64,000 bases of DNA from Serratia marcescens subsp. marcescens ATCC 13880 (lineage in GTDB: Bacteria; Pseudomonadota; Gammaproteobacteria; Enterobacterales; Enterobacteriaceae), in the NCBI RefSeq assembly GCF_017299535.1, contig NZ_CP071238.1, positions 1 through 64,000 on the forward strand, given 5' to 3'. Position numbers and translations under genes: made by a program. This document shows positions 20,466 through 29,276 of the stretch, one piece after another; the first letter of the stretch is position 1; every line of letters begins with the position of its first letter. The notes beneath the pieces are model-generated. The model saw only the letters and a program-made list of their open reading frames with translations. It had not been told where the DNA came from and ran no database searches.

Positions 20466-21434
20466 TTATTCGGCCAGCGCCGCACGGGTCGGCAGGCCTT
20501 CGCTGTCGCCGATGGCCTGGATCGCCAGCGAGCCGATTTTGTTGCCGCGCTGCACCGCCTGTATCAGCGTTTTGCCTTCCAGCAGGGCGCTGAGGGTGCC
20601 GACGGCAAAGCCGTCCCCGGCGCCGACGGTATCCACTACGTTGTCGACCTTGACCGCGGCTACCGCCGCCTTATCGCCGGCGGCGGTTTTAAACCAGGCG
20701 CCGTCCGGGCCGGTTTTGATGATCACCGCCTGCACGCCGCGTTCCAGATAGAAATCGGCGATGCCTTCCGGCGTCGATTGGCCGGTGAGGATCTGCCCTT
20801 CTTTCAGCCCCGGCAGCACCCAGTCGGCGGCGAACGCCAGCTGGTTCAGCTGCTCGATCATCACCTCGCGGCTGGGCCACAGCACCGGGCGCAGATTGGG
20901 GTCGAACGAAATGGTTTTGCCCATGGCGCGCATCTCGCGCGCCGCATGGTGGCACAGCGCCAGCGATTCGCTGGACAGCGCCGCCGCCACGCCGCTCAGG
21001 TGCAGGTGGCGCGCGGAACCGAAATACTCGCGGTTAAAATCGGCAATCGACAGGTGGCTGGCCGCCGAGCCCTTGCGGAAGTATTCCACGCTGGGATCGG
21101 TACCATCGGTGGTTTTGGATTTCACCTGAAAACCGGTGGGGTAGTGGCCGTCGACCGTCACCTGCCGGTAATTGATGCCTTCTTTTTTCAACTGCTGCAG
21201 GGTGAAGCGCCCGAATGAATCGTTGCCGACGCGGCTGACCCAGCCGACATTCATGCCCAGACGCGCCAGGCCGATCGCCACGTTCAGTTCGGCGCCGGCG
21301 ATGCGTTTGGTGAAGGTTTCCACCTCCGCCAAGTCGCCGGTTTGCGCCGCTACGAACATCGCCATGGCTTCGCCCAGCGTGACCACATCCAGGGGCGCCT
21401 GCTGCGCCGTCGTTGCCGTTAACGTTGTCATCAT
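20466..21434 (-). CDS. kguK: 2-ketogluconate kinase KguK (PfkB family)
   Basis: The 322-residue product is a PfkB/ribokinase-family sugar kinase. The substrate-binding motif GAELNVAIGLARLG is near the N-terminus, and the C-terminal catalytic signature is DTVGAGDGF with the base Asp. In the pathway it phosphorylates 2-ketogluconate (or 2-keto-3-deoxygluconate in close relatives such as KdgK) at O6. The ATG at 21434 lies four bases after the kguE stop with GGAG inside the gap, so the genes are translationally linked. Context with KguE, KguT and PtxS favours KguK over KdgK. Confidence 0.85.
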   Translation of the reverse strand: MMTTLTATTAQQAPLDVVTLGEAMAMFVAAQTGDLAEVETFTKRIAGAELNVAIGLARLGMNVGWVSRVGNDSFGRFTLQQLKKEGINYRQVTVDGHYPTGFQVKSKTTDGTDPSVEYFRKGSAASHLSIADFNREYFGSARHLHLSGVAAALSSESLALCHHAAREMRAMGKTISFDPNLRPVLWPSREVMIEQLNQLAFAADWVLPGLKEGQILTGQSTPEGIADFYLERGVQAVIIKTGPDGAWFKTAAGDKAAVAAVKVDNVVDTVGAGDGFAVGTLSALLEGKTLIQAVQRGNKIGSLAIQAIGDSEGLPTRAALAE

Positions 21435-21438
21435 GGGG

Positions 21439-22191
21439 TTACTCCGCACGCAAGATATTGACGTAATGGCGGGTGACGGCTTCCAGGTCATCGCCCTGTA
21501 ACGGGAATTCGATACCGCGCGGCACATCGTGCGGCAGGCGGGCCAGCAGGTCGCGCCAGCTGCCGTCGGTATCGTCCAGCGCGATGGCGCGCCAGCCGCG
21601 CGGGCCTTGGGTGGCGGCTTTGACGTGCACGTAACCGACGTGGCGGGCCAGGCGTTCGGCGGCGGCGAAGGCGTCTTGCCCCACCCACAGCCAGTTGGCC
21701 ATATCGAAGGTCATGCTGACCGGCAGGTGGCTATCTTCCGCGGCGTGGAAAAAGGCGTTCAGCATCGACAAAATGCCGCAGTCCGGCGTTTGGTCGTTCT
21801 CGACCACCAGCTTGACCGGGTGTTGCTCCAGCGCCACTTTCAGCTCGGTAAAATCGAAGCCGGGGCGGAAATGGCCGAGGGACAGCTTCAGCTGGCGCGC
21901 ATTCAGCGTCTGCGCTTCCGCCAGCAGCGCCGACAGGTTGGGGTTCAGCGTATGTTGCGGGGTGAACAGCGCCTCAGGGGCGGAGTAGACGGCGAACAGC
22001 TGCTGGCGATCGATCTCTTGCGCCAGCGCCGGCAGGCTGTCCAGCTCGCCGGCGGTGAACAGTTCGCGGCGGATCTCCACTCCGTCGGCGCCCGCGCCGG
22101 CGATGAGGGGCAACAGCGCGCGCTGGCCGCCGTGTTGTTTGACGGTATCGGTGCCGTAGGCGCCGGTGACCACGATGATTTCTGTTTTCAT
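21439..22191 (-). CDS. kguE: KguE, xylose-isomerase-like TIM-barrel protein
   Basis: The 250-residue protein has the AP-endonuclease-2/xylose-isomerase TIM-barrel pattern. Metal-ligand candidates are the Glu in VVENDQ, the Asp in MTFDMANW, the His in YVHVKAA and the Glu in GIEFPL. It is the first gene of kguEKTD and starts at 22191 with GGAG upstream. In pseudomonads kguE leads the 2-ketogluconate operon, but its exact reaction is not settled. An epimerase or isomerase role is plausible. Confidence 0.8.
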   Translation of the reverse strand: MKTEIIVVTGAYGTDTVKQHGGQRALLPLIAGAGADGVEIRRELFTAGELDSLPALAQEIDRQQLFAVYSAPEALFTPQHTLNPNLSALLAEAQTLNARQLKLSLGHFRPGFDFTELKVALEQHPVKLVVENDQTPDCGILSMLNAFFHAAEDSHLPVSMTFDMANWLWVGQDAFAAAERLARHVGYVHVKAATQGPRGWRAIALDDTDGSWRDLLARLPHDVPRGIEFPLQGDDLEAVTRHYVNILRAE

Positions 22192-22244
22192 TTTGACTCC
22201 TGAGGCGGCATTGTCGCCGCCGCTGCTGTTACCGGTACGTTAAA

Positions 22245-22258
22245 TGGAACCGGTTCCA
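22245..22258. promoter_or_regulatory. PtxS-type operator upstream of kguE
   Basis: TGGAACCGGTTCCA is a perfect 14-base palindrome 53 bases before the kguE start. It differs by one symmetric base from TGAAACCGGTTTCA, the PtxS operator known in Pseudomonas, and has the central CG step of LacI-family sites. A partial GTTACCGGTAC lies just to its left. Confidence 0.8.
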
Positions 22259-22357
22259 GCGAAAAGCGGCAGAGTGTAAAAATATGATCGCAATCACGAA
22301 GCTGAGCAAAAAACAGCCGGCGAGGGCGGGGCGGTCAACGGCCCCGGAAAAGGCGGG

Positions 22358-23392
22358 TTAGCGGGTGGTGGAGCCTCGGACGATCAGCTCGCCGGAGAAC
22401 ATCTGCTCGCCGCTGGGGGCGGCCAGGCCCTGAATGCGCTGCACCAGCCGCTCCAGCGCCGCGTGCCCCATTTGGTAGGTGGGCTGTTTCAGCGTGGTGA
22501 TGCCGACGCCCGCCAGTTCCGCCCACTCCAGCTCGTCGAAACCCAGCAGGCCGATGTCGTTGCCCCACTGGATGCCGAGCCGACGCATGGCGCGCGCCAC
22601 CTGCAGCGTCAGGGCGCCGTTGGCGGAGATCACCGCCTTGCGCATGCCGCGGTGGCGGCCGCTGAAATCGCTCAGCACCTGCTCCAGTTTCTGCCGATCG
22701 TTGAGCGGCGTTTCGGCCTGCTCCGCCAACAGCGCGGGGTGCTGCGCCATGGTATGCCTGAAGGCGTGCAGGCGTTCCAGGCGGGTATTGACCGTACCGA
22801 GCGGCTCGCTTAGGAACAGGATCGCTTCGAAACCTTGTTGCAACAGGTGTTCGGTGGCGACGGTGGCGGCTTCGCGGTTGTTCAGGCCCACCACATCGCA
22901 GGCGAAGTCGGGGATTTTGCGGTCGATCAGCACCATCGGCAGCATCGACTGTTGCAGCGTGGATAACGCTTCCTCGCGCATGCCGACCGCGTTGACCACA
23001 ATGCCTTCCACCCGGTAACTGCTGAGCAGCTGCAGGTAGTGCTGTTCCTGATTGACTTCGTTGTTGGTGTTACACACCAGCAGGGTAAAACCGTGTTGAC
23101 GGCAGGCGGCCTCGATGCCGCGCATCACGTCCACTGAATAGGGGTTGGTGATATCGGCGAGGATCAGGCCGATCAGGCGGGTCTGGCCGCCCTTCAGGCT
23201 GCGCGCCATCTGGCTTGGCCGGTAGTCGAGCTGCTGGATAGCCTGTTCGATGCGCTGTTTGAGATCGTCGGAAAGCAGGTGCTGTTCACCATTCAGATAG
23301 CGCGACACGCTGGTCTTGCCGGTTTTGGCGATGCTGGCCACATCGCTGATGGTGGCGCGTCCTGAGGCGCGCGTTGCCTTGCCTGTGCTCAC
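22358..23392 (-). CDS. ptxS: LacI-family repressor PtxS
   Basis: The 344-residue regulator has a LacI helix-turn-helix near residues 14-35 (TISDVASIAKTGKTSVSRYL) and a periplasmic-binding-like effector domain. It starts at a GTG at 23392 with CAGGAGGGATC upstream. It lies upstream of kguEKTD on the same strand, separated by 166 bases holding the palindromic operator. PtxS in pseudomonads is released by 2-ketogluconate; the same is inferred here. Confidence 0.87.
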   Translation of the reverse strand: MSTGKATRASGRATISDVASIAKTGKTSVSRYLNGEQHLLSDDLKQRIEQAIQQLDYRPSQMARSLKGGQTRLIGLILADITNPYSVDVMRGIEAACRQHGFTLLVCNTNNEVNQEQHYLQLLSSYRVEGIVVNAVGMREEALSTLQQSMLPMVLIDRKIPDFACDVVGLNNREAATVATEHLLQQGFEAILFLSEPLGTVNTRLERLHAFRHTMAQHPALLAEQAETPLNDRQKLEQVLSDFSGRHRGMRKAVISANGALTLQVARAMRRLGIQWGNDIGLLGFDELEWAELAGVGITTLKQPTYQMGHAALERLVQRIQGLAAPSGEQMFSGELIVRGSTTR

Positions 23393-23516
23393 AGCCGATC
23401 CCTCCTGCGGTTAATTGCCAAGGAGACTACCATACCCGATGTGCGAGCGGGAATATTGAAGGATAAGGAGAAAGTCGGGAGGAAGCGGCGGGGCGCAGGT
23501 GGCGCCCCGCACGGGA

Positions 23517-24179
23517 TTACTGCAGCGGGCTGAGGGTGATCTCGACGCGGCGGTTTTGCGCCTTGCCTTCCGCGGTGCTGTTGGAGGCGATCGGGTTGTC
23601 CGGGCCGGCGCCGGTGGTGCGGATACGGTTCGCCGCCACGCCCTGGGTGATCAGCGCGCTGGCTACGCCGTCGGCGCGCTGCTGCGACAGGTTCATGTTG
23701 AGCGAGCGGGAACCGGTGCTGTCGGTGTAGCCGACCACGTTGACCGCGGTTTTCGGATACTCTTTCAGCACCATGGCAACGCCGGTCAGGGTGTTGGCGC
23801 CCGCCGGTTTCAGCGTGGCGCTGCTGCTGTCGAAGGTCACGTTGTTCGGCATGTTCAGCACGATGTTGTCGCCCTGACGGGTGACGCTGACGCCGGTGCC
23901 TTTCATCTTGTCGCGCAGCTTGGCTTCCTGCACGTCCATGTAATAGCCTGCGCCGCCGCCGAGGGCTGCACCGGCCGCTGCGCCGATCAGCGCGCCCTTG
24001 CCGCGATCTTTCTTGGAAGAGGACAGCACGCCGACGCCGGCGCCCAGTGCGGCGCCGAGGCCCGCGCCGATGCCGGATTTGCCGACTTCGGATTCGCCGG
24101 TGTAAGGGTTGGTGGTACAGGCTGACAGCGTGAGCGCGACGCTCACTGCGCCGGCAATAATTGCAATGCGTTTTTTCAT
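23517..24179 (-). CDS. yiaD: OmpA-family lipoprotein YiaD
   Basis: YiaD is an outer-membrane lipoprotein with a peptidoglycan-binding OmpA domain; in E. coli it can suppress a bamD defect. The 220-residue precursor has a lipobox LSAC at residues 18-21. A glycine-zipper segment rich in GAGLGAALGAG and GAAAGAALGGGAG lies at about 37-80. The OmpA-like domain with GYTDSTGS, LSQQRADGV and QNRRVEI fills the C-terminal 110 residues. E. coli YiaD has 219 residues. The 246-base upstream gap probably holds its promoter; none was clear. Confidence 0.95.
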   Translation of the reverse strand: MKKRIAIIAGAVSVALTLSACTTNPYTGESEVGKSGIGAGLGAALGAGVGVLSSSKKDRGKGALIGAAAGAALGGGAGYYMDVQEAKLRDKMKGTGVSVTRQGDNIVLNMPNNVTFDSSSATLKPAGANTLTGVAMVLKEYPKTAVNVVGYTDSTGSRSLNMNLSQQRADGVASALITQGVAANRIRTTGAGPDNPIASNSTAEGKAQNRRVEITLSPLQ

Positions 24180-24425
24180 GTTCTTGTCCTTAATGGCATC
24201 AATTCTGTACGCGCCGGCCCAACACGGGGGCGCAAAAAGTAGGCGACGCAGGTGGGGCCCGCATCACCGCGCTACTATGACGCGTTGGCTCGCCGGCAGT
24301 TCCGGAGAAAAACGTGACAAATGATGAGCGCGGGTAAGTGCTGGGGGAGTTATGCGACAAAATGCCGGGCGGCGCCATGCAGCGGATTCCTAATTGCGCG
24401 CCGCCAGGGCGCGAATGCGCCTTTT

Positions 24426-24902
24426 TTAACCGTAACCGGTTGAATTCTCGATTGCCGGCCAGTTCATGATCAGCGTATAGGCCTGGGTTTCGTCGTTAAA
24501 CAGGCGTTGCGTTACCTGAAAACCGTGCTTGTGGTAAAACGCGCAGGCGCGCAGGTTTTGCTGATACACCTCCAGGCTGAGCCGACGGTAGCGCTGCTGT
24601 ACGTGCGTCATCAACGCCTGGGCGACGCCGCGGCCGTGAAACGCCCGATCGACAAACAGCGCGCCGATGAACTGCTCGTCCAGCACGCTGATAAAGCCGA
24701 CGATTTCGTCGTCATGCCAGCAGGCCCAGCTTTGCGCGCGCGGCAGGTAGTTTTCCCGCACCAACGCGGCGCTCTCACGCCAGTATTTTTCTGCCACGAA
24801 CGGATGGGCGGCGATGGTGCTGGGCAGCCACAGCGCCATCAGCCGTTCGATATCCTCCGGGCCACAGGGGCGGATCACCGTGGCTTTGGGTAACACATGC
24901 AC
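24426..24902 (-). CDS. yiaC: GNAT-family N-acetyltransferase YiaC
   Basis: The product of up to 158 residues has the GNAT acetyl-CoA loop in FHGRGVAQALM, followed by LSLEVYQQNLRACAFYHKHGF typical of the family. E. coli YiaC (146 residues) acetylates protein lysines, and its gene lies beside tag as here. The start is uncertain. A GTG at 24902 overlaps the end of tag by 28 bases, and other GTG codons follow within 25 bases. Confidence 0.85.
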   Translation of the reverse strand: MHVLPKATVIRPCGPEDIERLMALWLPSTIAAHPFVAEKYWRESAALVRENYLPRAQSWACWHDDEIVGFISVLDEQFIGALFVDRAFHGRGVAQALMTHVQQRYRRLSLEVYQQNLRACAFYHKHGFQVTQRLFNDETQAYTLIMNWPAIENSTGYG

Positions 24903-25441
24903 CCCGTGAGATGATCGTTCACCAGCCCGCTGGCCTGCATGAAGGCGTAACAGATGGTGGAGCCGATAAACTTGAAGCCGCGCTTTTTCAGCGCCTTGGA
25001 CATGGCGTCGGACTGCTCGGTTTTGGCCGGCACCTGGTTCAGCGCTTGCCAGCGGTTAAGCTGCGGCCGGCCGCCGACGAAGTCCCAAATGAAGGTAACG
25101 AAATTCTCCCCGGCCGCCTCCATCGCCAGATAGGCCTTGGCGTTGGTGATGATGGCTTCTATCTTGCCGCGGTGGCGGATGATGCCGCTGTCCTGCAGCA
25201 GGTTTTCCACGTCTTGTTCGGTCATGGCGGCGACACGCCGCGGATCGAAATCGTGGAAAGCGCGGCGGTAGTTCTCGCGCTTTTTCAGGACGGTGATCCA
25301 GGAAAGGCCGGCTTGCTGCCCCTCGAGGCACAACATTTCAAACAGCTCGCGCGCGTCGGTGGTGGGCGCGCCCCATTCCTTGTCGTGATACTCGAGATAC
25401 AACGGATCGGCCGTCACCCAACCGCAACGTTCGTCTGCCAT
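24875..25441 (-). CDS. tag: DNA-3-methyladenine glycosylase I (Tag)
   Basis: Tag removes 3-methyladenine from alkylated DNA in base-excision repair. Starting at 25441 the protein has 188 residues, beginning MADERCGWV. The structural zinc ligands appear as Cys6, the His of YHDKEWG, and the His and Cys of NDHLTGC near the C-terminus. SWITVLKKRENYRRAF and GFKFIGSTICYAFMQA are family hallmarks. It overlaps yiaC by 28 bases, so the two are co-translated. Confidence 0.95.
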   Translation of the reverse strand: MADERCGWVTADPLYLEYHDKEWGAPTTDARELFEMLCLEGQQAGLSWITVLKKRENYRRAFHDFDPRRVAAMTEQDVENLLQDSGIIRHRGKIEAIITNAKAYLAMEAAGENFVTFIWDFVGGRPQLNRWQALNQVPAKTEQSDAMSKALKKRGFKFIGSTICYAFMQASGLVNDHLTGCMCYPKPR

Positions 25442-25637
25442 CCTGAATGTCCTTATGCTGTGTTTATGAACAGTAATCATCGCTCGAAGCGCCGAACTTG
25501 GCAAGCCTCTGATTGTTTTGTCATCGGCCCGCTTGACGTGACGAAAAAGCCGACAATAGTTACTACATGGCCGGTGGAAAACTGACCAGCGATAAAAACG
25601 ACATGGCCTTCATTTGCAGGCTCTCAGGAGTCGATCC

Positions 25638-27626
25638 ATGCCTTTAAAAATAACGTGCATGCCCCGCCCGGCGGCGCTTGCAGTGGCGTTGCTTTGCAGT
25701 GTGACCCTTCCGGCTCAGGCGTACGATCAACTCTACGTCTTTGGCGACAGCCTGAGCGATACCGGCAACAACGGCCGGTTCACCTATGACGGCAGCCAGC
25801 ACCTGCTGTACGACGAAGCATTGGCGCAACGCATCGGGGCGGCGCTGGTGGCTTCGGACAACGGCGGTGAGAACTACGCCGCCGGCGGCGCGGTGGCGGT
25901 GCCGGGCCTGAACCCGGCCGACAACACCCAGGAGCAGGTGCAGCGTTACCTGAACCGGGTCAATGGCCAGGCCGACGGCGACGGTTTGTATATTCATTGG
26001 ATCGGCGGCAACGACCTGGCGGCGGCAGCGCTGAATGCCGCTACCGCGCCCGGCGTGGCCTATAACAGCGCCGCGGCGGCGGCGGCGCAAGTGCATTCGC
26101 TGCTGAACGCCGGCGCCGGCACGGTGATCGTGCCGACGGTGCCGAACATCGGCTCCACGCCGCAGCTGATGGAATTGATCATTCAACAGGCGCTGTCACC
26201 GGTGCAGGGGGCGGCGATCCAGGCGGCCTATGCCACGCTTAGTTCGGTGGCGACGCCGGACAACGCTTCACGCACGCAGGCGATCCACGCGGCGTTGACC
26301 GCTGCGGCGAAGCAGGGCAGCGCCATTCCTCAGGTGCAGCAGGCGATCGCCGCGCAGCTTATCGCGGCGTATGACGGCCTGAGCGCGCAGGCCGCTCAAC
26401 TGACCGATTTCTATAATCAAAGCGAAGACCGTTTGCTGGCGCAGGGGAGCGGCAATATCGTGCGGGTGGACGTCAACAAGCTGTTCGCCGAAGCGATCGC
26501 CAATCCGGCGCAGTTCGGCTTCGCCAACACCGCCGGCATGGCTTGCCCGCCGGGCGTTTCCTCGGCGGTCTGCCGTTCCGACATGCCCGGCTTCGACGCC
26601 GGCCAGTCCTATCTGTTCTCCGACCATTTCCACCCCAGCCCACAGGCGCACCTGCTGATTGCGGATTATATCCAGGCGGTATTGGATGGTCCGGCGCAGG
26701 TGGTGGCGCTGAATCAGGCGACGGCGGCGATGGCGCGCGACAGCCGCGCCACGCTCGACAGCCGCTTCCAGCAGCTGCGCAACGGCGACAACCCGCAGGG
26801 TTCGCTGGGGGTGTTCGGCGGTTACGCCGGCCAGCACTACGACTATGCCGATAACCGGGCCGCGGGGGACGGCAACGCCACCACCCACAACCTGACCGTC
26901 GGCGTGGACTATCAGCTGACCGACAGCTGGTTGATCGGCGCGTTGATCGCCGGTTCCAACGACGATCAGCATCCTTCCAGCCGCTTTGATTACAAGGCGC
27001 GCGGGCTGCTGCTGTCGGCTTTCAGTTCACTGGCGATCTTCGAGCACGGCTGGGTCAACGCCGATCTGCACTATGCGACGATGGATTATGACGACATCCG
27101 CCGCAGCATGCGGCTGGGGCCGCTGACGCGCACCGAAACCGGTTCGACCACCGGCAGGCAGTGGGGCGCGCGCGTGACCGCCGGCTATGACTTCCCGATC
27201 GCCTCTTACCTGACTACCGGACCGGTGGCGCAGTTCGCCTGGGACTACAGCCGCGTTTCCGGCTACAGCGAAGACAGCGATGACAGCACCGCCATGCGCT
27301 TCAACGATCAAACCTACCACTCGCAGATCGGTGCGTTGGGTTGGCGGCTGGATACGCAATTCGGCGTGTTTAACCCTTATGCGGAGGTGAGTTATCAGCA
27401 CCAGTTCGGTGACGACGTCTACCGCGCCGGCGGCGGCCTGAAATCGACGCAAACCTCGTTCACCCGCGACAGTGCGGGCCAGGACAAAAATTGGGTGGAT
27501 GTCACGTTGGGGGCCAACATGCCGTTGACGGACCAGGTATCGGCCTTCGCCACCGTCTCGCAAACCGGCGGGCTGAGCAGCGGCGAGCAGTTTATGTATA
27601 ACGTCGGCGTCAGCGCGCGTTTTTGA
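25638..27626 (+). CDS. GDSL esterase/lipase autotransporter
   Basis: The 662-residue precursor has a signal peptide ending after Ala28 and a GDSL/SGNH hydrolase passenger. The catalytic Ser38 is in FGDSLSDTG, Asn125 in GGND, and Asp329/His332 in SDHFHPS. A type V autotransporter barrel occupies about the last 270 residues and ends in the aromatic SARF. The layout matches EstA-type surface esterases. CAGGAG precedes the ATG. A candidate promoter TTGACG (25533-25538), 16 bases, AATAGT (25555-25560) lies upstream. It is divergent from tag. The natural ester substrate is unknown. Confidence 0.92.
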   Translation: MPLKITCMPRPAALAVALLCSVTLPAQAYDQLYVFGDSLSDTGNNGRFTYDGSQHLLYDEALAQRIGAALVASDNGGENYAAGGAVAVPGLNPADNTQEQVQRYLNRVNGQADGDGLYIHWIGGNDLAAAALNAATAPGVAYNSAAAAAAQVHSLLNAGAGTVIVPTVPNIGSTPQLMELIIQQALSPVQGAAIQAAYATLSSVATPDNASRTQAIHAALTAAAKQGSAIPQVQQAIAAQLIAAYDGLSAQAAQLTDFYNQSEDRLLAQGSGNIVRVDVNKLFAEAIANPAQFGFANTAGMACPPGVSSAVCRSDMPGFDAGQSYLFSDHFHPSPQAHLLIADYIQAVLDGPAQVVALNQATAAMARDSRATLDSRFQQLRNGDNPQGSLGVFGGYAGQHYDYADNRAAGDGNATTHNLTVGVDYQLTDSWLIGALIAGSNDDQHPSSRFDYKARGLLLSAFSSLAIFEHGWVNADLHYATMDYDDIRRSMRLGPLTRTETGSTTGRQWGARVTAGYDFPIASYLTTGPVAQFAWDYSRVSGYSEDSDDSTAMRFNDQTYHSQIGALGWRLDTQFGVFNPYAEVSYQHQFGDDVYRAGGGLKSTQTSFTRDSAGQDKNWVDVTLGANMPLTDQVSAFATVSQTGGLSSGEQFMYNVGVSARF

Positions 27627-28349
27627 ATTGGCCATCGGCGCGCTCAAGATAAGCCATAAGGTCTGATAAGGGATTTATGCGGAAGGCGGCCTGGGGAAAT
27701 TATGCGGGCCGCAATGAGGTTGGCGGAAAGACAAAAAAAAACTGATCCTATGAAAGGATCAGGTAGCCACTTGGCCAACACCAGGGAAAATTTTATTTAT
27801 TATTGTATAACCAAAGATTAACTGTCAATTTGTTTCTGTGGCCCGTTAGCGCCGTATTTCATCCCTGGCCGTTCCTCCCATGCCCTGCGCGTCGGCACGC
27901 CGCGCGATATCACCTTATTTTTCACGATAATAAGAAATAATCTGGCACTTGATCACATTATCTCTCGATGAGGGGAGTTTTTTAGTTGATAAAATTAACA
28001 AAAATAACATTGGCGCAACTTTATCTCGTGGGAAATATAAGGATATGCGCACGTAAATCAGCATAAATTTAATCGATGAAGGGGGAAATAGCGTTCAGCT
28101 AATTGATTATTTAAACGGCGGTGAGTGATGTTTTTGTTAAATGTTTCTAATGTGTGTGCCGGGTGTGTTTTTCTGGACGGCGAGGGGACCGGCAGACGCG
28201 TTGTCTTTCCCGCTGTGCCCGATGCGTGAAAATCCAGCGTTTCTCACCCCGATTCGCACTTGTTGCCGGATTCTGGCTGTATATCTTACGGTCAAAGGGT
28301 ATACTGGCGCATTCCATCTAAATCCACTTGTATCGCGTGCGAATTCAAC
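27627..28349. other. 723-base intergenic region before glyQ
   Basis: This AT-rich gap holds a candidate minus-strand small RNA (27733-27828) and, near its right end, a -10 like TATACT about 50 bases before glyQ. The hairpin near 27750 has its T run only on the minus strand, so it does not terminate the esterase gene. Short open frames of 81-99 codons at 28137-28436 lack ribosome-binding sites and were not called. Confidence 0.6.
27733..27828 (-). ncRNA. Candidate small RNA with promoter and terminator
   Basis: On the minus strand TTGACA (27823-27828) is followed after 15 bases by TACAAT (27802-27807), or after 18 bases by AATAAT. A transcript starting near 27795 would run about 60 bases. It would end in the hairpin CTGATCCT-loop-AGGATCAG (27742-27762) and a run of nine T. 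Promoter, short body and intrinsic terminator together are the layout of an enterobacterial sRNA. No known family was recognised. Confidence 0.55.
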
Positions 28350-29267
28350 ATGCAAAAGTTTGATACCAAGACCTTCCAGGGCCTGATCCTGACACTGCAG
28401 GATTATTGGGCGCGCCAGGGCTGCACCATCGTTCAACCATTGGACATGGAAGTCGGCGCGGGAACCTCACACCCGATGACGTGCCTGCGCGCACTGGGGC
28501 CGGAGCCGATGGCCGCCGCCTATGTGCAGCCATCTCGCCGCCCGACCGACGGCCGCTACGGTGAAAACCCGAACCGTCTGCAGCACTACTACCAGTTCCA
28601 GGTGGTGATTAAGCCATCGCCGGACAACATTCAGGAACTCTACCTGGGCTCGTTGAAAGAGCTGGGTCTGGATCCGACCATCCACGACATTCGCTTCGTG
28701 GAAGACAACTGGGAAAACCCGACGCTCGGCGCCTGGGGCCTGGGTTGGGAAGTGTGGCTGAACGGCATGGAAGTGACGCAGTTCACTTACTTCCAGCAGG
28801 TCGGCGGCCTGGAGTGCAAGCCGGTGACCGGCGAGATCACCTACGGTCTGGAGCGTCTGGCGATGTACATCCAGGGCGTGGACAGCGTGTACGATCTGGT
28901 GTGGAGCAACGGCCCGCTGGGCGTCACCACCTACGGCGACGTGTTCCATCAGAATGAAGTGGAGCAGTCCACCTACAACTTCGAATACGCCGACGTCGAC
29001 TTCCTGTTCTCCTGCTTCGAGCAGTACGAGAAAGAAGCCCAATCGCTGCTGGCGCTGGAAAAACCGCTGCCGCTGCCGGCCTACGAACGCATCCTGAAGG
29101 CGGGCCATACCTTCAACCTGCTGGACGCGCGCAAGGCGATTTCGGTGACCGAGCGTCAACGCTACATTCTGCGCATCCGCACGCTGACCAAAGCCGTTGC
29201 CGAAGCCTACTACGCTTCCCGCGAAGCGCTGGGCTTCCCGATGTGCAACAAGAAGAACGAGAACTAA
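28350..29267 (+). CDS. glyQ: Glycine--tRNA ligase alpha subunit
   Basis: GlyQ is the catalytic alpha subunit of the alpha2beta2 glycyl-tRNA synthetase. The 305-residue product starts [20 protein letters not shown] and contains class II motifs such as [14 protein letters not shown] and [10 protein letters not shown]. The ATG at 28350 is chosen by homology, because the upstream sequence has no strong Shine-Dalgarno. glyS starts ten bases after its stop, so the two subunits are made from one message. Confidence 0.98.
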   Translation: MQKFDTKTFQGLILTLQDYWARQGCTIVQPLDMEVGAGTSHPMTCLRALGPEPMAAAYVQPSRRPTDGRYGENPNRLQHYYQFQVVIKPSPDNIQELYLGSLKELGLDPTIHDIRFVEDNWENPTLGAWGLGWEVWLNGMEVTQFTYFQQVGGLECKPVTGEITYGLERLAMYIQGVDSVYDLVWSNGPLGVTTYGDVFHQNEVEQSTYNFEYADVDFLFSCFEQYEKEAQSLLALEKPLPLPAYERILKAGHTFNLLDARKAISVTERQRYILRIRTLTKAVAEAYYASREALGFPMCNKKNEN

Positions 29268-29276
29268 GAGGCAGCC

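Noticed and set aside
27742..27762. Terminator for the esterase autotransporter
   Set aside because: The T run lies on the minus strand only; on the plus strand the stem is followed by GTAGCCACTT.
28137..28436. Short frames on both strands before glyQ
   Set aside because: No Shine-Dalgarno, no protein motif, and they overlap the glyQ promoter and 5' end.
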